From JAVVEG01 sp041751425 (GTDB lineage: Bacteria; Pseudomonadota; Gammaproteobacteria; Pseudomonadales; Pseudohongiellaceae): a DNA stretch of 64,000 nucleotides. The stretch is from contig JBGSXL010000008.1 of NCBI GenBank assembly GCA_041751425.1, positions 62,001 to 126,000 of the forward strand, written 5' to 3'. This document shows, piece by piece, positions 7,258-16,916 of the stretch; within the stretch, counting starts at the first letter, position 1, and each line of letters begins with the position of its first letter. A program made the position numbers and the translations under genes. The notes under the pieces are model-generated. The model saw only the letters and a list, made by a program, of their open reading frames with translations. It searched no databases and had not been told where the DNA came from.

Positions 7258-10200
7258 TAGATGCCATCCTGCTACGCCCGCGTTTGATCATGTTAGTACT
7301 GGTCATGCTCTGTCTGGCCGGTTTGGCATCCTTTGGCAATATGGCACGCCAGGAAGATCCGCAGTTCCCTCCTCGCAATGGTTTGATCAGTGTCAGTTAT
7401 CCGGGGACCACAGCAGAGGCCATCGAGCGCTTGATTCTGGAACCGTTACAGGACGAACTTTCGCAAGTAGAAGAGGTGCTGGAATATTCAGCGACAGCGC
7501 GCACCGGGGTTGCACTTATCAGCGTTGGATTGCAGGATTTTTTATACGACACAGCACCTGCGTGGGAACGCGTACGAATTGCGATGGAACGCGCGCGCCT
7601 GCGTTTTCCTGATGGTGTGCGAGAGATGGAGCTTGATGATCGCCTTACCGGCCTGCCTGCAGTTGTGCTTGCAATGGCGGGAGACCCATCCACAGTCACA
7701 TTGTCTCTGGCTGCCGAACAATTGAAAAGACAATTGATGGATCTGCCCGGCTTATCCCGCATTGAACTGGAAGGCGAAGTGGATGAACAGATAACCATTG
7801 CCTTAAAAGACTCCGAGCTGAGTCGCCTCGCGCTCACTCCCAACACCATTGCCGGGATTCTTACGCAAAGAAATCAAGTAGCGCCAGGTGGATTTCTTGT
7901 CGTGGAAGGCAGACGCATTAACCTGCTTTCGAACAACGAATTCACCAGCCTGGATGCGATTGGAGCCACTCAGGTTCCTGTTCCCAGTGGTGGCAGTGTG
8001 CCATTGGCCGCCATTGCGGATGTATGGCGCACACCTGTCGAACCGACGCAACCAGAAACATGGCAGGACGGTGAGCGCGTTGTAGCACTTAGTATTTATG
8101 CAGAAAGTAATCAGATTGACGCCCTGCTTTTTGGGGCGAACCTGCGTAATCGGTTAGACCTCTTGCGTGACGATTTTGCGCCATTGGAGATTCGCGAACT
8201 CTTCTTCCAACCTGATCAGGTTGAATCCAGACTGAATGGTTTGCAACAGAGCCTGTTGTTCAGCATGCTCATTATTACCCTCGTCGTTTTCTACGGCATG
8301 GGCTGGCGCATGGGGATACTAGTGGCGGCCATGTTGCCGCTGGTGACTTTGATCAGCCTGGGAGTCTACGACCTGGGCGGTGGAGTGTTGCATCAGATAG
8401 CTGTTATCGGCGTTGTAATTTCTCTGGGTATTCTTATCGATAACGCCATTGTGATTGTGGAGAACATTCAGGCACGAATTAATCTGAATGCGACACCTTT
8501 TGACGCCATGCGTGCGTCAGTGCGCGAACTCGCCGGCCCATTAGGCGCATCCACTGGTACAACACTGGCCGCGTTCACGCCGTTGTTGTTGTCCACAGGT
8601 GGCACCGCGGATTTTACGCGTGGCATTCCTGTCATGATCATGCTCACGTTGAGCATCAGTTATATATTGGCCATCACGGTCGCCCCCCTGTTGGCGGCCT
8701 GGTTTCTGAAGCCTGCACCTTCGCGTCGTACTGCATGGGTAGAGAGCCTTGCTCTGCGGCTTGCCGGGATCAGTGAAAGAATGCCGCGCACCGTCATCGT
8801 TGGCGGCCTGATTGTTGTGGGACTGAGTATCTCCCTGATGCCGCTGCTCAACTTTCAGTTTTTTCCCAATGCTGATCGACCGCAAGTCGTCATTGAATTG
8901 TTTCTGCCCGAGGGCAGCGATCCGACAGAGACAGGCGCCGCAGCGGCCAGTCTGGAGCGCCTGATAAGGCAGCGTGAAGGCGTTGTGTCTGTGCACCGCT
9001 TTGTGGGTTTTACCGGCCCCGGCTTTTATTACAACCTGCCGAACTCCACGCAATCACCAAATCGCGCCAGACTGGTCGTTAACACCAATAATCTGAACGA
9101 TGCTGCGCCACTGATTGATTGGGTGCGTGAACATGTAGACACAACACTACCGGAGGTTGATATCGTTGCCGGCACATTGGCGCAGGGACCACCACGCAGC
9201 GCGCCTGTTGAGGTCAGGTTGTACCACACGGACAACACGCAGCGGCTGGCGGCAGCGGAACATATATTCCGTTTACTTAAAACGATACCTGGCGCTGTTG
9301 ACGTCAGACATGACATTGACCTGGGATCCCCTGTACTGCGCTTACATGTGGATGATGCCAGCGCTCAGCGCTATGGTGTAAACCGCGCCGATGTCGCACA
9401 AACTCTTTTTGCCCGCAGTTTCGGCGCACCGGTAGAACAGTACCGCCAGGAACTCGACCCTATCCCCATCGTACTGAGGTCACGCGAAGGTACCGCGCTG
9501 GAGTTGTCGCAACTGTTATCCAGCTATGTCTATAACGCTAATGGCGATCCTATACCACTGAGCCTGATCGCCAGCGTAGAACCCGACTGGCAGGTTGCCA
9601 GCATTCAACATCGCAATGGCGTACGCATATACAGCATCACCTCCAGCCTTGCACAGGGTTACAGTTTCAATCAGATTCTGGAGGAATTGAATCGGCGTCT
9701 GGAGCAGGAGTCTTTGCCGCCGGGTACACGACTTGAGCTGGGCGGGGATCTGGAAAGTTCGGGCGAAGCAAACCAGGCGATTTTTAAAACAGCGCCAGTT
9801 GGCATATTACTTTTATTGTTCTTCCTGTTACTGCAATTCAACTCGTACAAACGCGTTGGTATCATTCTTTTGACAGTCCCGCTGGCGGCCGCTGGTATAT
9901 TCCCCGGTCTGGTACTGACAGGCTCGCCGTTTGGCTTTCAGCCACTGCTGGGCATTATCGCGCTGGTGGGTATTGTCGTGAACAATGCCATCGTGTTGAT
10001 TGACCTCATCGATCAGGGGCTTATTGCAGGCAAGCGTATCAACACAGCTGTCTCCGAAGCGGTAGCCCGCCGCACCAGACCTATCCTGTTGACGACTGCC
10101 ACTACAGTAGCCGGTCTGTTGCCGCTGGCCTTGTCCTCATCAACACTGTGGCCGCCGATGGCCTGGGCAATCATTTCCGGGTTGCTGGCTTCCACCATTC

Positions 10201-10325
10201 AGACCTTGTTGGTTATTCCGGCCGTATGTCGACTCACGTTAAAGGATGTTGCTATGATGTCTGCTCCGACCCTTAACCACAATACAGCCAACAACACAGC
10301 CAACAACACTGCGGAATTGACATGA
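7254..10325 (+). CDS. RND-superfamily efflux pump, inner-membrane permease
   Basis: The 1023-residue protein has the AcrB/MexB-type plan: TM1 at about residues 11-29, the first periplasmic loop beginning RQEDPQFPPRNGLISVSYPG, a central block of TM helices (about 340-540), a second periplasmic loop and a final TM block (about 855-1005). The proton-relay region around TM4 is visible as GILIDNAIVIVENI, and its duplicate in the second half is GIVVNNAIVLIDLI. It pairs with the upstream adaptor to export a drug or other toxic compound using the proton gradient. The C-terminal tail contains a 12-bp duplication (10284-10307) encoding TANN twice. The last bases overlap the start of the pip gene (ATGA), so three genes are coupled. 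Confidence 0.95.
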   Translation: MIDAILLRPRLIMLVLVMLCLAGLASFGNMARQEDPQFPPRNGLISVSYPGTTAEAIERLILEPLQDELSQVEEVLEYSATARTGVALISVGLQDFLYDTAPAWERVRIAMERARLRFPDGVREMELDDRLTGLPAVVLAMAGDPSTVTLSLAAEQLKRQLMDLPGLSRIELEGEVDEQITIALKDSELSRLALTPNTIAGILTQRNQVAPGGFLVVEGRRINLLSNNEFTSLDAIGATQVPVPSGGSVPLAAIADVWRTPVEPTQPETWQDGERVVALSIYAESNQIDALLFGANLRNRLDLLRDDFAPLEIRELFFQPDQVESRLNGLQQSLLFSMLIITLVVFYGMGWRMGILVAAMLPLVTLISLGVYDLGGGVLHQIAVIGVVISLGILIDNAIVIVENIQARINLNATPFDAMRASVRELAGPLGASTGTTLAAFTPLLLSTGGTADFTRGIPVMIMLTLSISYILAITVAPLLAAWFLKPAPSRRTAWVESLALRLAGISERMPRTVIVGGLIVVGLSISLMPLLNFQFFPNADRPQVVIELFLPEGSDPTETGAAAASLERLIRQREGVVSVHRFVGFTGPGFYYNLPNSTQSPNRARLVVNTNNLNDAAPLIDWVREHVDTTLPEVDIVAGTLAQGPPRSAPVEVRLYHTDNTQRLAAAEHIFRLLKTIPGAVDVRHDIDLGSPVLRLHVDDASAQRYGVNRADVAQTLFARSFGAPVEQYRQELDPIPIVLRSREGTALELSQLLSSYVYNANGDPIPLSLIASVEPDWQVASIQHRNGVRIYSITSSLAQGYSFNQILEELNRRLEQESLPPGTRLELGGDLESSGEANQAIFKTAPVGILLLLFFLLLQFNSYKRVGIILLTVPLAAAGIFPGLVLTGSPFGFQPLLGIIALVGIVVNNAIVLIDLIDQGLIAGKRINTAVSEAVARRTRPILLTTATTVAGLLPLALSSSTLWPPMAWAIISGLLASTIQTLLVIPAVCRLTLKDVAMMSAPTLNHNTANNTANNTAELT

Positions 10326-11263
10326 GCAAGTTGTATCCCGAAATAGAGCCCTACAATAGCGGTTTTCTCAAAGTTTCTGATCTTCATACCATTCACTTTG
10401 AGGAGGCCGGCAATCCTAAAGGAAAGCCCGTTGTCTTTCTGCATGGCGGCCCGGGCGGTGGCATAGCCGCCAATTATCGGCGTTACTTCGACCCGCAGAA
10501 ATGGCGCATTGTGCTGTTTGATCAACGCGGCTGCGGCCAGAGCACACCGTTCGCTGAAATCGAAGAGAACACCACCTGGGACCTGGTCGCTGATATTGAA
10601 AAATTACGGCAGCACCTCAGTATAAAAAAATGGTCGGTTTTCGGCGGCTCCTGGGGTTCCACGTTAGGACTGACCTATGCCATCACGCACCCGGACTCCT
10701 GTCAGGAGTTATTCCTGCGCGGCATTTTCCTGCTTAGGAAAAAGGAGATTGATTGGTTCTATCAGGGGGGTTGCTCAAAAATATTCCCGGACCTGTGGGA
10801 AGGTTATGTAAAACCAATACCTGCTGATGAACGAGATGATTTTGTGAGCGCCTACTACAAGCGCCTGACCTCATCCGATAGCGCTGTGCGCAAAGAGGCC
10901 GCGAAAGCCTGGGCTACCTGGGAAGGATCTACCCTGTCTCTTACCTACAACGCACAAACAGCAGGACGCTTTTCAGCGGATGAATTTGCCGATGCCTTCG
11001 CACGTATCGAATGTCATTATTTCACCAACAAGGGCTTTTTCAGCGAAGACAATTTCCTGCTCAATAATATCGGCAGGATCCGGCATCTGAAAACGGTGAT
11101 TGTACACGGACGCTATGACGTGATTTGTCCGGTAGAAAATGCCTGGGAATTGCACAAGGCATTTCCCGAAGCGGAGCTGCATATAATTCCCGACGCAGGC
11201 CACGCTCTGGCCGAGCCGGGAATAACTGCCAAACTGATTGAATATACGGATAAATGGGCTTGA
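10322..11263 (+). CDS. pip: Prolyl iminopeptidase
   Basis: This 313-residue alpha/beta hydrolase of peptidase family S33 removes N-terminal proline from peptides in the cytoplasm. Visible motifs are the oxyanion-hole HGGPGGG (residues 41-47), the RGCGQSTP segment, the nucleophile elbow GGSWGS with Ser110, the acid in GRYDVICP and the catalytic His in AGHALAEPG near the C-terminus. Length matches the family (about 310-320). Its ATG overlaps the RND permease stop, so it is probably co-transcribed with the pump, an unusual partner for a peptidase. Confidence 0.93.
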   Translation: MSKLYPEIEPYNSGFLKVSDLHTIHFEEAGNPKGKPVVFLHGGPGGGIAANYRRYFDPQKWRIVLFDQRGCGQSTPFAEIEENTTWDLVADIEKLRQHLSIKKWSVFGGSWGSTLGLTYAITHPDSCQELFLRGIFLLRKKEIDWFYQGGCSKIFPDLWEGYVKPIPADERDDFVSAYYKRLTSSDSAVRKEAAKAWATWEGSTLSLTYNAQTAGRFSADEFADAFARIECHYFTNKGFFSEDNFLLNNIGRIRHLKTVIVHGRYDVICPVENAWELHKAFPEAELHIIPDAGHALAEPGITAKLIEYTDKWA

Positions 11264-11344
11264 TCTCGCAAGCGTCCAGTTAACGTATATCATCACACAG
11301 TTACTGGAACGCAACCTTTGGTGAACCACCAACACTTCACGTCT

Positions 11345-12277
11345 TCAGGAAGTGCAACTATTGGCAAACTCCGCCATCTCAACCAGACAAGCATCTGCCT
11401 CTGGCAGAAACGGATAGAAGATTGGCCACACATGCGCCTGCCCTCGCCAGACACTTAACCTGACGGCAACTCCCGCCTTGTCGGCGGCATCAGCAACACG
11501 CAGGGCATCATCTCGCAAAGCTTCATTGTCGCTGACATAAATCAACATGGGTGGCAGTCCTGTAAAGTCACCGTAAACCGGGGATGCCAAAGGTGAGGCG
11601 CCATCTGCACCACCAAGATAGATTGCTGCCGCTGCGCGAATACATTCCGCCGTAAACATCACGCAGGACTGACTGTTTTCTTCCAACGATACACTGCGGG
11701 TGAGCAAATCCGCATAAGGAGACATTGCAATCAGGCCAGCCGGAAGTGGTTGGCCACGTTCCTTCAACGCATGCAATAAAGCCAGGGCCAGACCCGCCCC
11801 CGCGGAATCTCCTGCCAGAACGATTTGTGAAGGCTTTATCTGTTGCTGCAATAGCCAGTCATAAGCAGCTACTGCGTCTTCCACTGCGGCAGGGAAAACC
11901 TGTTCAGGTGCCATACGGTAGTCAAGCGAAAAGATCCGACTTTTACATAATGTTGCCAGGCGTGTAGTAAAACCACGATAGCTGCGCGGCGAACCGAATA
12001 AATAGCCCCCGCCATGCAAATACAGCACGCAGCTTTCCGGTTTACTATCAGCAGGCGTATGCCACTCTCCTTTCACACCGATATCCGGTGGAGCAACTTC
12101 CTGAACAGTCACACCGGCACTCAATTTTTGTTTAGGCAATTGCCGGTCCAGCCAACCACGAAAACGAACCGGATCGAAATCTTCGCTGCACAAACGCGGC
12201 TTGAGTTTGTAACGCAGAAACAAGCTCACCAGACGCGAGCGCAGTGAACGGCTTGTTGTATCAGAACGGTCAATCAT
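11345..12277 (-). CDS. Hormone-sensitive-lipase-family esterase
   Basis: The frame is open up to 12490, but the start is best placed at the ATG at 12277 with CAGGGTG before it; the longer N-terminus would run through a large inverted repeat and past the divergent gene's start, and has no family resemblance. The 310-residue product is an HSL/family IV esterase: oxyanion motif LHGGGYLFGS, nucleophile motif GDSAGAGLAL, an acid in YVSDNEALRDD and the catalytic His in GQAHVWPIF. It hydrolyses short-chain esters in the cytoplasm; the substrate is unknown. It is divergent from the SMP-30-like gene. Confidence 0.88.
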   Translation of the reverse strand: MIDRSDTTSRSLRSRLVSLFLRYKLKPRLCSEDFDPVRFRGWLDRQLPKQKLSAGVTVQEVAPPDIGVKGEWHTPADSKPESCVLYLHGGGYLFGSPRSYRGFTTRLATLCKSRIFSLDYRMAPEQVFPAAVEDAVAAYDWLLQQQIKPSQIVLAGDSAGAGLALALLHALKERGQPLPAGLIAMSPYADLLTRSVSLEENSQSCVMFTAECIRAAAAIYLGGADGASPLASPVYGDFTGLPPMLIYVSDNEALRDDALRVADAADKAGVAVRLSVWRGQAHVWPIFYPFLPEADACLVEMAEFANSCTS

Positions 12278-12371
12278 AGGGCACCCTGTTTGTGACGGAT
12301 TTCTGCCTGGTCGGGACATAGTACGAAAAATCGACGCATAAGACATCTCGAATACGCATGACTTGTGTCGC

Positions 12372-12400
12372 GTGTCTTGGCAGGTATACTGCCAAGACAC
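12372..12400. promoter_or_regulatory. 12-5-12 inverted repeat between divergent genes
   Basis: GTGTCTTGGCAG (12372-12383) and its exact complement (12389-12400) flank a 5-base GTATA centre. The repeat sits 25 bases before the SMP-30-like gene and about 95 bases before the divergent esterase start, which is an operator position. No T-run follows, so a terminator is less likely. The binding protein is unknown. Confidence 0.6.
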
Positions 12401-12425
12401 ACGAAACACTATGGAGTTTTGACCA

Positions 12426-13403
12426 ATGAACATGAATCTTTTCACCAGCCTCTCTACCCGAATCGCTACAATACTCTTTAAGAGACACACAACAAGGCTC
12501 TCTATAAGATATGCTACAAGGCTGTCTACAAGTCTCAGCCAGATGGCGACCGTTATCGGCGTTTTAATATTTACCGTTACGGCTCAGGCAGCTGAACTGG
12601 TTGCACCCGGCGCTCAAGCGCAGGAAGTCGCCAGCGGTTTTATTTTCACTGAAGGCCCGGCCGCTGATGAAGCGGGCAATGTCTACTTCACCGACATCCC
12701 CAATAATCGAATCCATGTCTGGCACACCGATGGCACGCTGAGCGTATTCCGCGAAAACACTAATGCAGCCAATGGACTGTTCTTTGATGGCGAATGGCGT
12801 TTGACCGCGCTGGAAGGTGGAGCCGGCCGGGTTACCCGCATGGACGCCGATGCCAATGTGACCGTGCTGGCCGATCAGTTCAACGGCAAGCCGTTCAATA
12901 GCCCGAATGATCTGTGGATTGATGCGCATGGTGGCATTTATTTCACTGATCCGCGCTACGGCGATGAATCCAATATTCCGCAAGCAGGCTACCATGTGTA
13001 TTACTTACCCGCTGACAGTAATGAGGCACGCGCGATAATTACCGATCTGGTAAAACCCAACGGCATTATAGGCACGCGCGATGGCAGCACGTTGTATGTG
13101 GCTGATCACCTGGGTAACGAGACGTTTGCGTATACCATAACCGGCCCCGGTGAAGTGAGCCAAAAGCGTTCATTCGCACCGCAGGGTTCCGATGGTCTGG
13201 CATTGGATGAAACAGGTAATCTTTATTTGACGGGTGGGCGCAATATTACCGCGTACAGCCCTGCAGGAGAGCTGCTGCAAACTATAGAAATACCCCTGGC
13301 ACCTGCGAATATGACCTTCGGGGGTCCCAACAGGGATATTCTCTATATCACAGCACGCTCAGCATTATTTGCGCTGCAGATGAACGTACGCGGCATGTAT
13401 TGA
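12426..13403 (+). CDS. SMP-30/gluconolactonase/LRE-family secreted protein
   Basis: The 325-residue protein has a long, basic, Ser/Thr-rich N-region before a hydrophobic core ending FTVTAQA at about residue 55, so the signal peptide is unusually long; GGAG at nine bases supports the start at 12426, while Met41 would give a standard signal. The mature part is a six-bladed propeller of the SMP-30 family: FTEGPAADEAGNVYFTDIPN, then NSPNDLWIDAHGGIYFTDPR and GSDGLALDETGNLYLTGG. The Glu, Asn and Asp residues in these motifs are the usual divalent-metal ligands. It probably hydrolyses a sugar or other lactone in the periplasm. Its stop lies two bases from the stop of the convergent gene at 13406. 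Confidence 0.87.
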   Translation: MNMNLFTSLSTRIATILFKRHTTRLSIRYATRLSTSLSQMATVIGVLIFTVTAQAAELVAPGAQAQEVASGFIFTEGPAADEAGNVYFTDIPNNRIHVWHTDGTLSVFRENTNAANGLFFDGEWRLTALEGGAGRVTRMDADANVTVLADQFNGKPFNSPNDLWIDAHGGIYFTDPRYGDESNIPQAGYHVYYLPADSNEARAIITDLVKPNGIIGTRDGSTLYVADHLGNETFAYTITGPGEVSQKRSFAPQGSDGLALDETGNLYLTGGRNITAYSPAGELLQTIEIPLAPANMTFGGPNRDILYITARSALFALQMNVRGMY

Positions 13404-13405
13404 TC

Positions 13406-14449
13406 TCAGGGCTGGCCGGTTGCCGTATCGCGTTCCTCCATGCGAGCACCGGCCAGTACTCCCGGTAACGCATAATTACCTTCGTGACACGCGTATTCAT
13501 ACATACGCGCCGCAGTTCTGTTCATGGGAATCTCTACTGTCCAGGGCTGCGTGAAAGTGTCCGGATCATTTATCGTAAAACTGTAATTGATTTTGTCAGG
13601 GCCAACCCGTGTGAAGCGTTCCGTTACGTGCAAGCGGTCGGAAGAATTGCGAAATCTCTGATTCGGGTTGAAGTTGCTTGTTTCGACAACCAGCGTGTCA
13701 CCTTCCCAGCGCCCTGTCGAATCGCCTAACCATGGCTGCATTGTATCGGGCAGGGGTTCAGCATCTATGCGAATGATGCGGGCGTCGTGCACCATCTCCA
13801 CCAGAATCATTACATAACCCGGAGACTGCACTATCTGATAAGTATTGTTGTACAGGATGGGCAACATGGGCGGGCCGGAACTGGAGCCAAAGGAAAGCAG
13901 ACAACGCTCAGCCAGTGGCCGCGACTCGGGGCCATCAAAGGGACGCTCACGGCGCTGTTCAGCGGCCAGTGCGGCTCTTGCTCTGGCAGCTTCTGTTTGC
14001 GGTGGTATGCGACCATCGGCCGGATCAACTACCAAAGATGTGCGGCGCTCACCATTATAAATGGCGACCTCGGTGCCGGAATCAAACCAGAAATTGTTGT
14101 AGCTGTCCTCCAGATCTATCTGTCCCTTCGTGGGTGGCGGCCTGTCAGGGTCGCTGGGCTCATCCTGGGCTGCTGTAAAGTCAGCTACTTCCTGCTCCAA
14201 TGCCGCTTGTTCTTCTGCTGTCAGGAATGGTTTGTCAGCGAAGCGTGCCGGGCGCTCAAGCGGAGTTATGGTATTGTTGGTCCACAGCCCTTGCAGGTCA
14301 GGAACTCCGCCGAAGGTTTTCGGGGCAACATAGTCGCCGCTCTGCGCAATGGCAGCCGGGTTGACCAGCATCAATACCAAGCCAGTTATAATCCCGTAGA
14401 CTGAATGTTGCGTATTACCTGCAGGTGCTGCACTAAGACGGAATTTCAT
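13406..14449 (-). CDS. Secreted protein of unknown function (PDLQGLW-type)
   Basis: The 347-residue protein has a signal peptide (hydrophobic core at about residues 19-35, ending AIAQ) and begins its mature part with GGVPDLQGLWTNNTITPLER. I recall many uncharacterised proteins in Proteobacteria and Acidobacteria with this Pro-Asp-Leu-x-Gly-x-Trp opening, often in large paralogous sets beside hydrolases and dehydrogenases, but know no assigned activity. A strand-rich C-terminal half follows (GDTLVVETSNFNPNQRFRNS, then a block with HVTERFTRVG). No catalytic triad or heme motif is apparent. GGAG lies nine bases before the ATG. Confidence 0.75.
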   Translation of the reverse strand: MKFRLSAAPAGNTQHSVYGIITGLVLMLVNPAAIAQSGDYVAPKTFGGVPDLQGLWTNNTITPLERPARFADKPFLTAEEQAALEQEVADFTAAQDEPSDPDRPPPTKGQIDLEDSYNNFWFDSGTEVAIYNGERRTSLVVDPADGRIPPQTEAARARAALAAEQRRERPFDGPESRPLAERCLLSFGSSSGPPMLPILYNNTYQIVQSPGYVMILVEMVHDARIIRIDAEPLPDTMQPWLGDSTGRWEGDTLVVETSNFNPNQRFRNSSDRLHVTERFTRVGPDKINYSFTINDPDTFTQPWTVEIPMNRTAARMYEYACHEGNYALPGVLAGARMEERDTATGQP

Positions 14450-14569
14450 TATTATTCTCCGGGTCTTTAAATTATGGACATGTTACTAGAAATATCCTCA
14501 GCGTACACGTCAGCCAGCTTACTGGTGTAAGATAGCGGCAGGCAATCGCAAAGAAACCGGAGAATGACA

Positions 14570-16834
14570 ATGTTTTCACTGATCATGAAGTTCATGCGCG
14601 ACAACAACGTGCTGCCGCGCATCTCAGACACAGAGAGCCAGGCGCTGGAAGCCGGCACTGTATGGATTGATGGACAGATTTTTTCTGGCAACCCGGATTT
14701 CAAGAGCATGTTGAACCTCCCTTACAACGGCCTGTCCGAAGAAGAACAGGCGTTTCTGGATGGACCCACTGAACAGTTGTGTCTGATGACTGACCGCTAT
14801 GAAGTCGAACGCAGCCGCAAGGTGCCTGATGAAACTCTGGATTTCATCAAAAAGCAGGGTTTCATGGGGATGCTTATACCCAAAGAGTACGGTGGCAAAG
14901 GTTTTTCCACGCTGGCCATTTCTACGATCATGGCGAAGATCAATCCCTATTGCCCTACAGTAGGCACCTTTGTGATTATCCCCAACTCTCTGGGCGCTGC
15001 CGAATTGCTGAAGCACTACGGCACTGATAAGCAAAAGAAAGAATATCTGCCAAAACTGGCTTCCGGCGAATATGTGCCCTGCTTCGGGCTGACTGAATTG
15101 ACAGCCGGTTCCGATGCCGCATCTATCAAGGCGGAAGGTGTCGTTTTCAAAGATGACAACGGTGCTGTGCAGATCCGTTTGAATTTCCGCAAACGCTATA
15201 TCACGCTGGCTCCCGCAGCTAACCTTATTTCGTTGGCGTTCCAAATGCATGACCCGGACAACCTGCTGGGCAAAGGCGAATACCCGGGCATTACCGTCAT
15301 CATGCTGCACAAGGGAACGCCCGGCTTGCAGAACGACAATCATCACCTGCCAATTGGCATGAGTTTTTACAACGGCCCAATCATTGGCGAGAACGTCATT
15401 GCGTCACCCGATCAGATCATTGGCGGACCGGAATATTCCGGACAGGGCTGGCGCATGCTGATGGAGCAATTAGCTGGCGGACGCGCTGTTTCCTTACCCG
15501 CAGGTGCCATTGGTGGCATGAAGATGATTGCTGCAGTCACAGGCGCTTACTCTGTTATTCGCCATCAGTTCGGTATTCCCATCGGGTTGATGGAAGGCGT
15601 GCAGGAAAAACTGGCGCGTATTGCCGCATTTGCCTATCTGTTTGAAGGCGCAAGAGTTTATACCTGCTCCGCTCTTGATGCAGGCGAGCAACCGCCGGTT
15701 ATTTCCGCGTTGCTTAAATCCAGCAGCACGGAGTATGTGCAGAAAGCCAATATCGACGGCATGGATATTTTCTCCGGCGCCGGCGTGATGCAGGGTCCCA
15801 ATAATATTCTTGGCGGCGGATATTGCAGCGCGCCGGTGAGTATCACGGTGGAAGGCGCCAATATCATGACCCGCACTCTGATCACTTTTGGTCAGGGCGC
15901 TACCCGCTGTCACCCTTTCGCATTGCCTCTGGTCAAAGCGGTTGAGAACAATGATGCCACTGCGTTCCGCAATCGCTTACTCGGCTGGCTATGGCATACC
16001 ACCAGCAATTGGTTTCGCAGCAAAGTGCGTGGTTTGACTCGCGGCTACAGTGCCGGCAGCCCCGTCTCAGGCCCCACAGCAACCTATTACCGACGCCTGG
16101 CCTGGGCATCGACTCGCTTTGCTCTGCTGACCGATCTGGCACTGTACCTGATTGGCGGCAAACTCAAAGCCAAAGGATCACTCACAGGACGTTATGCCGA
16201 TGCCCTGACCTGGCAAGTGCTGGCTCTGTCCGCTTTACGTCGCTATGAGGCTGAAGGTCGGCACGCGGAAGATCTGCCGCTGGTACAGTACTCCTGCGAG
16301 TTTGCACTGCAACAAATACAGGAAGCGTTTGAAGGCATACACGCCAATTTTGATGCACCTGTCGTCGGTTGGTGGTTGCGTCAACCTTCATCGTGGTTCC
16401 TGCGTCTGAATCCATTGTCTCGCGGACCAGCAGATTCATTGATACCCGCTGTATCCGGCGCCATTCAAAAGTCAGGCGAACAGTTTACCCGTCTGACGGC
16501 TGAATCTGCACCAACACCTGAGGATAGACCGGGTGCCGGTCGCCTGATGAAAGCGTTCCGACTCCATAACGAAGTAGCCCCTGTCGTAGCGAAAATAAGC
16601 AAGGCGCAGAAGGAACGCAAACTGCCGCGCGGAATGCCTCAGCAACTGGTTGCCGAGGCTCTGGCTGCGGAGGTAATCGACAAAGCGGAAGCAGAACATC
16701 TGCAGCAGGCAAATGCTGCGGCAATGTCTGCCATTGAGGTTGATATTTTCACACCGGAAGAATATTTCATCGAAGCAAAGGAAAGTGTTGCTAAACCTGC
16801 CGCGCGAAAAGCGCGCCTGCAGAAAGTGAGTTAG
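14570..16834 (+). CDS. fadE: Acyl-CoA dehydrogenase, FadE type
   Basis: The start chosen is the second ATG, at 14570, because GGAG at 14559-14562 is seven bases away; the ATG at 14564 is only one base from it. The 754-residue flavoenzyme carries out the first step of fatty-acid beta-oxidation, making trans-2-enoyl-CoA. The acyl-CoA dehydrogenase core covers about residues 70-470: FMGMLIPKEYGGKGFSTLAI, GLTELTAGSDAAS and GPIIGENVIASPDQIIGGPE. The C-terminal 270 residues match the DUF1974 extension found only in the FadE group. It is shorter than the 814-residue E. coli enzyme because the N-terminal membrane segments are missing. It stands alone, divergent from the unknown secreted gene. Confidence 0.94.
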   Translation: MFSLIMKFMRDNNVLPRISDTESQALEAGTVWIDGQIFSGNPDFKSMLNLPYNGLSEEEQAFLDGPTEQLCLMTDRYEVERSRKVPDETLDFIKKQGFMGMLIPKEYGGKGFSTLAISTIMAKINPYCPTVGTFVIIPNSLGAAELLKHYGTDKQKKEYLPKLASGEYVPCFGLTELTAGSDAASIKAEGVVFKDDNGAVQIRLNFRKRYITLAPAANLISLAFQMHDPDNLLGKGEYPGITVIMLHKGTPGLQNDNHHLPIGMSFYNGPIIGENVIASPDQIIGGPEYSGQGWRMLMEQLAGGRAVSLPAGAIGGMKMIAAVTGAYSVIRHQFGIPIGLMEGVQEKLARIAAFAYLFEGARVYTCSALDAGEQPPVISALLKSSSTEYVQKANIDGMDIFSGAGVMQGPNNILGGGYCSAPVSITVEGANIMTRTLITFGQGATRCHPFALPLVKAVENNDATAFRNRLLGWLWHTTSNWFRSKVRGLTRGYSAGSPVSGPTATYYRRLAWASTRFALLTDLALYLIGGKLKAKGSLTGRYADALTWQVLALSALRRYEAEGRHAEDLPLVQYSCEFALQQIQEAFEGIHANFDAPVVGWWLRQPSSWFLRLNPLSRGPADSLIPAVSGAIQKSGEQFTRLTAESAPTPEDRPGAGRLMKAFRLHNEVAPVVAKISKAQKERKLPRGMPQQLVAEALAAEVIDKAEAEHLQQANAAAMSAIEVDIFTPEEYFIEAKESVAKPAARKARLQKVS

Positions 16835-16916
16835 TTGTAGAATATCTGTTAAATGTAGAAAGTAAGCTAACAGGTAAGCCATAAAAGAATCCAATAGCCA
16901 CAAGGTAACAAGAGCT

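Noticed and set aside
13787..14404. 205-codon plus-strand frame
   Set aside because: Antisense to the secreted protein at 13406-14449, which has a signal peptide and a good ribosome site.
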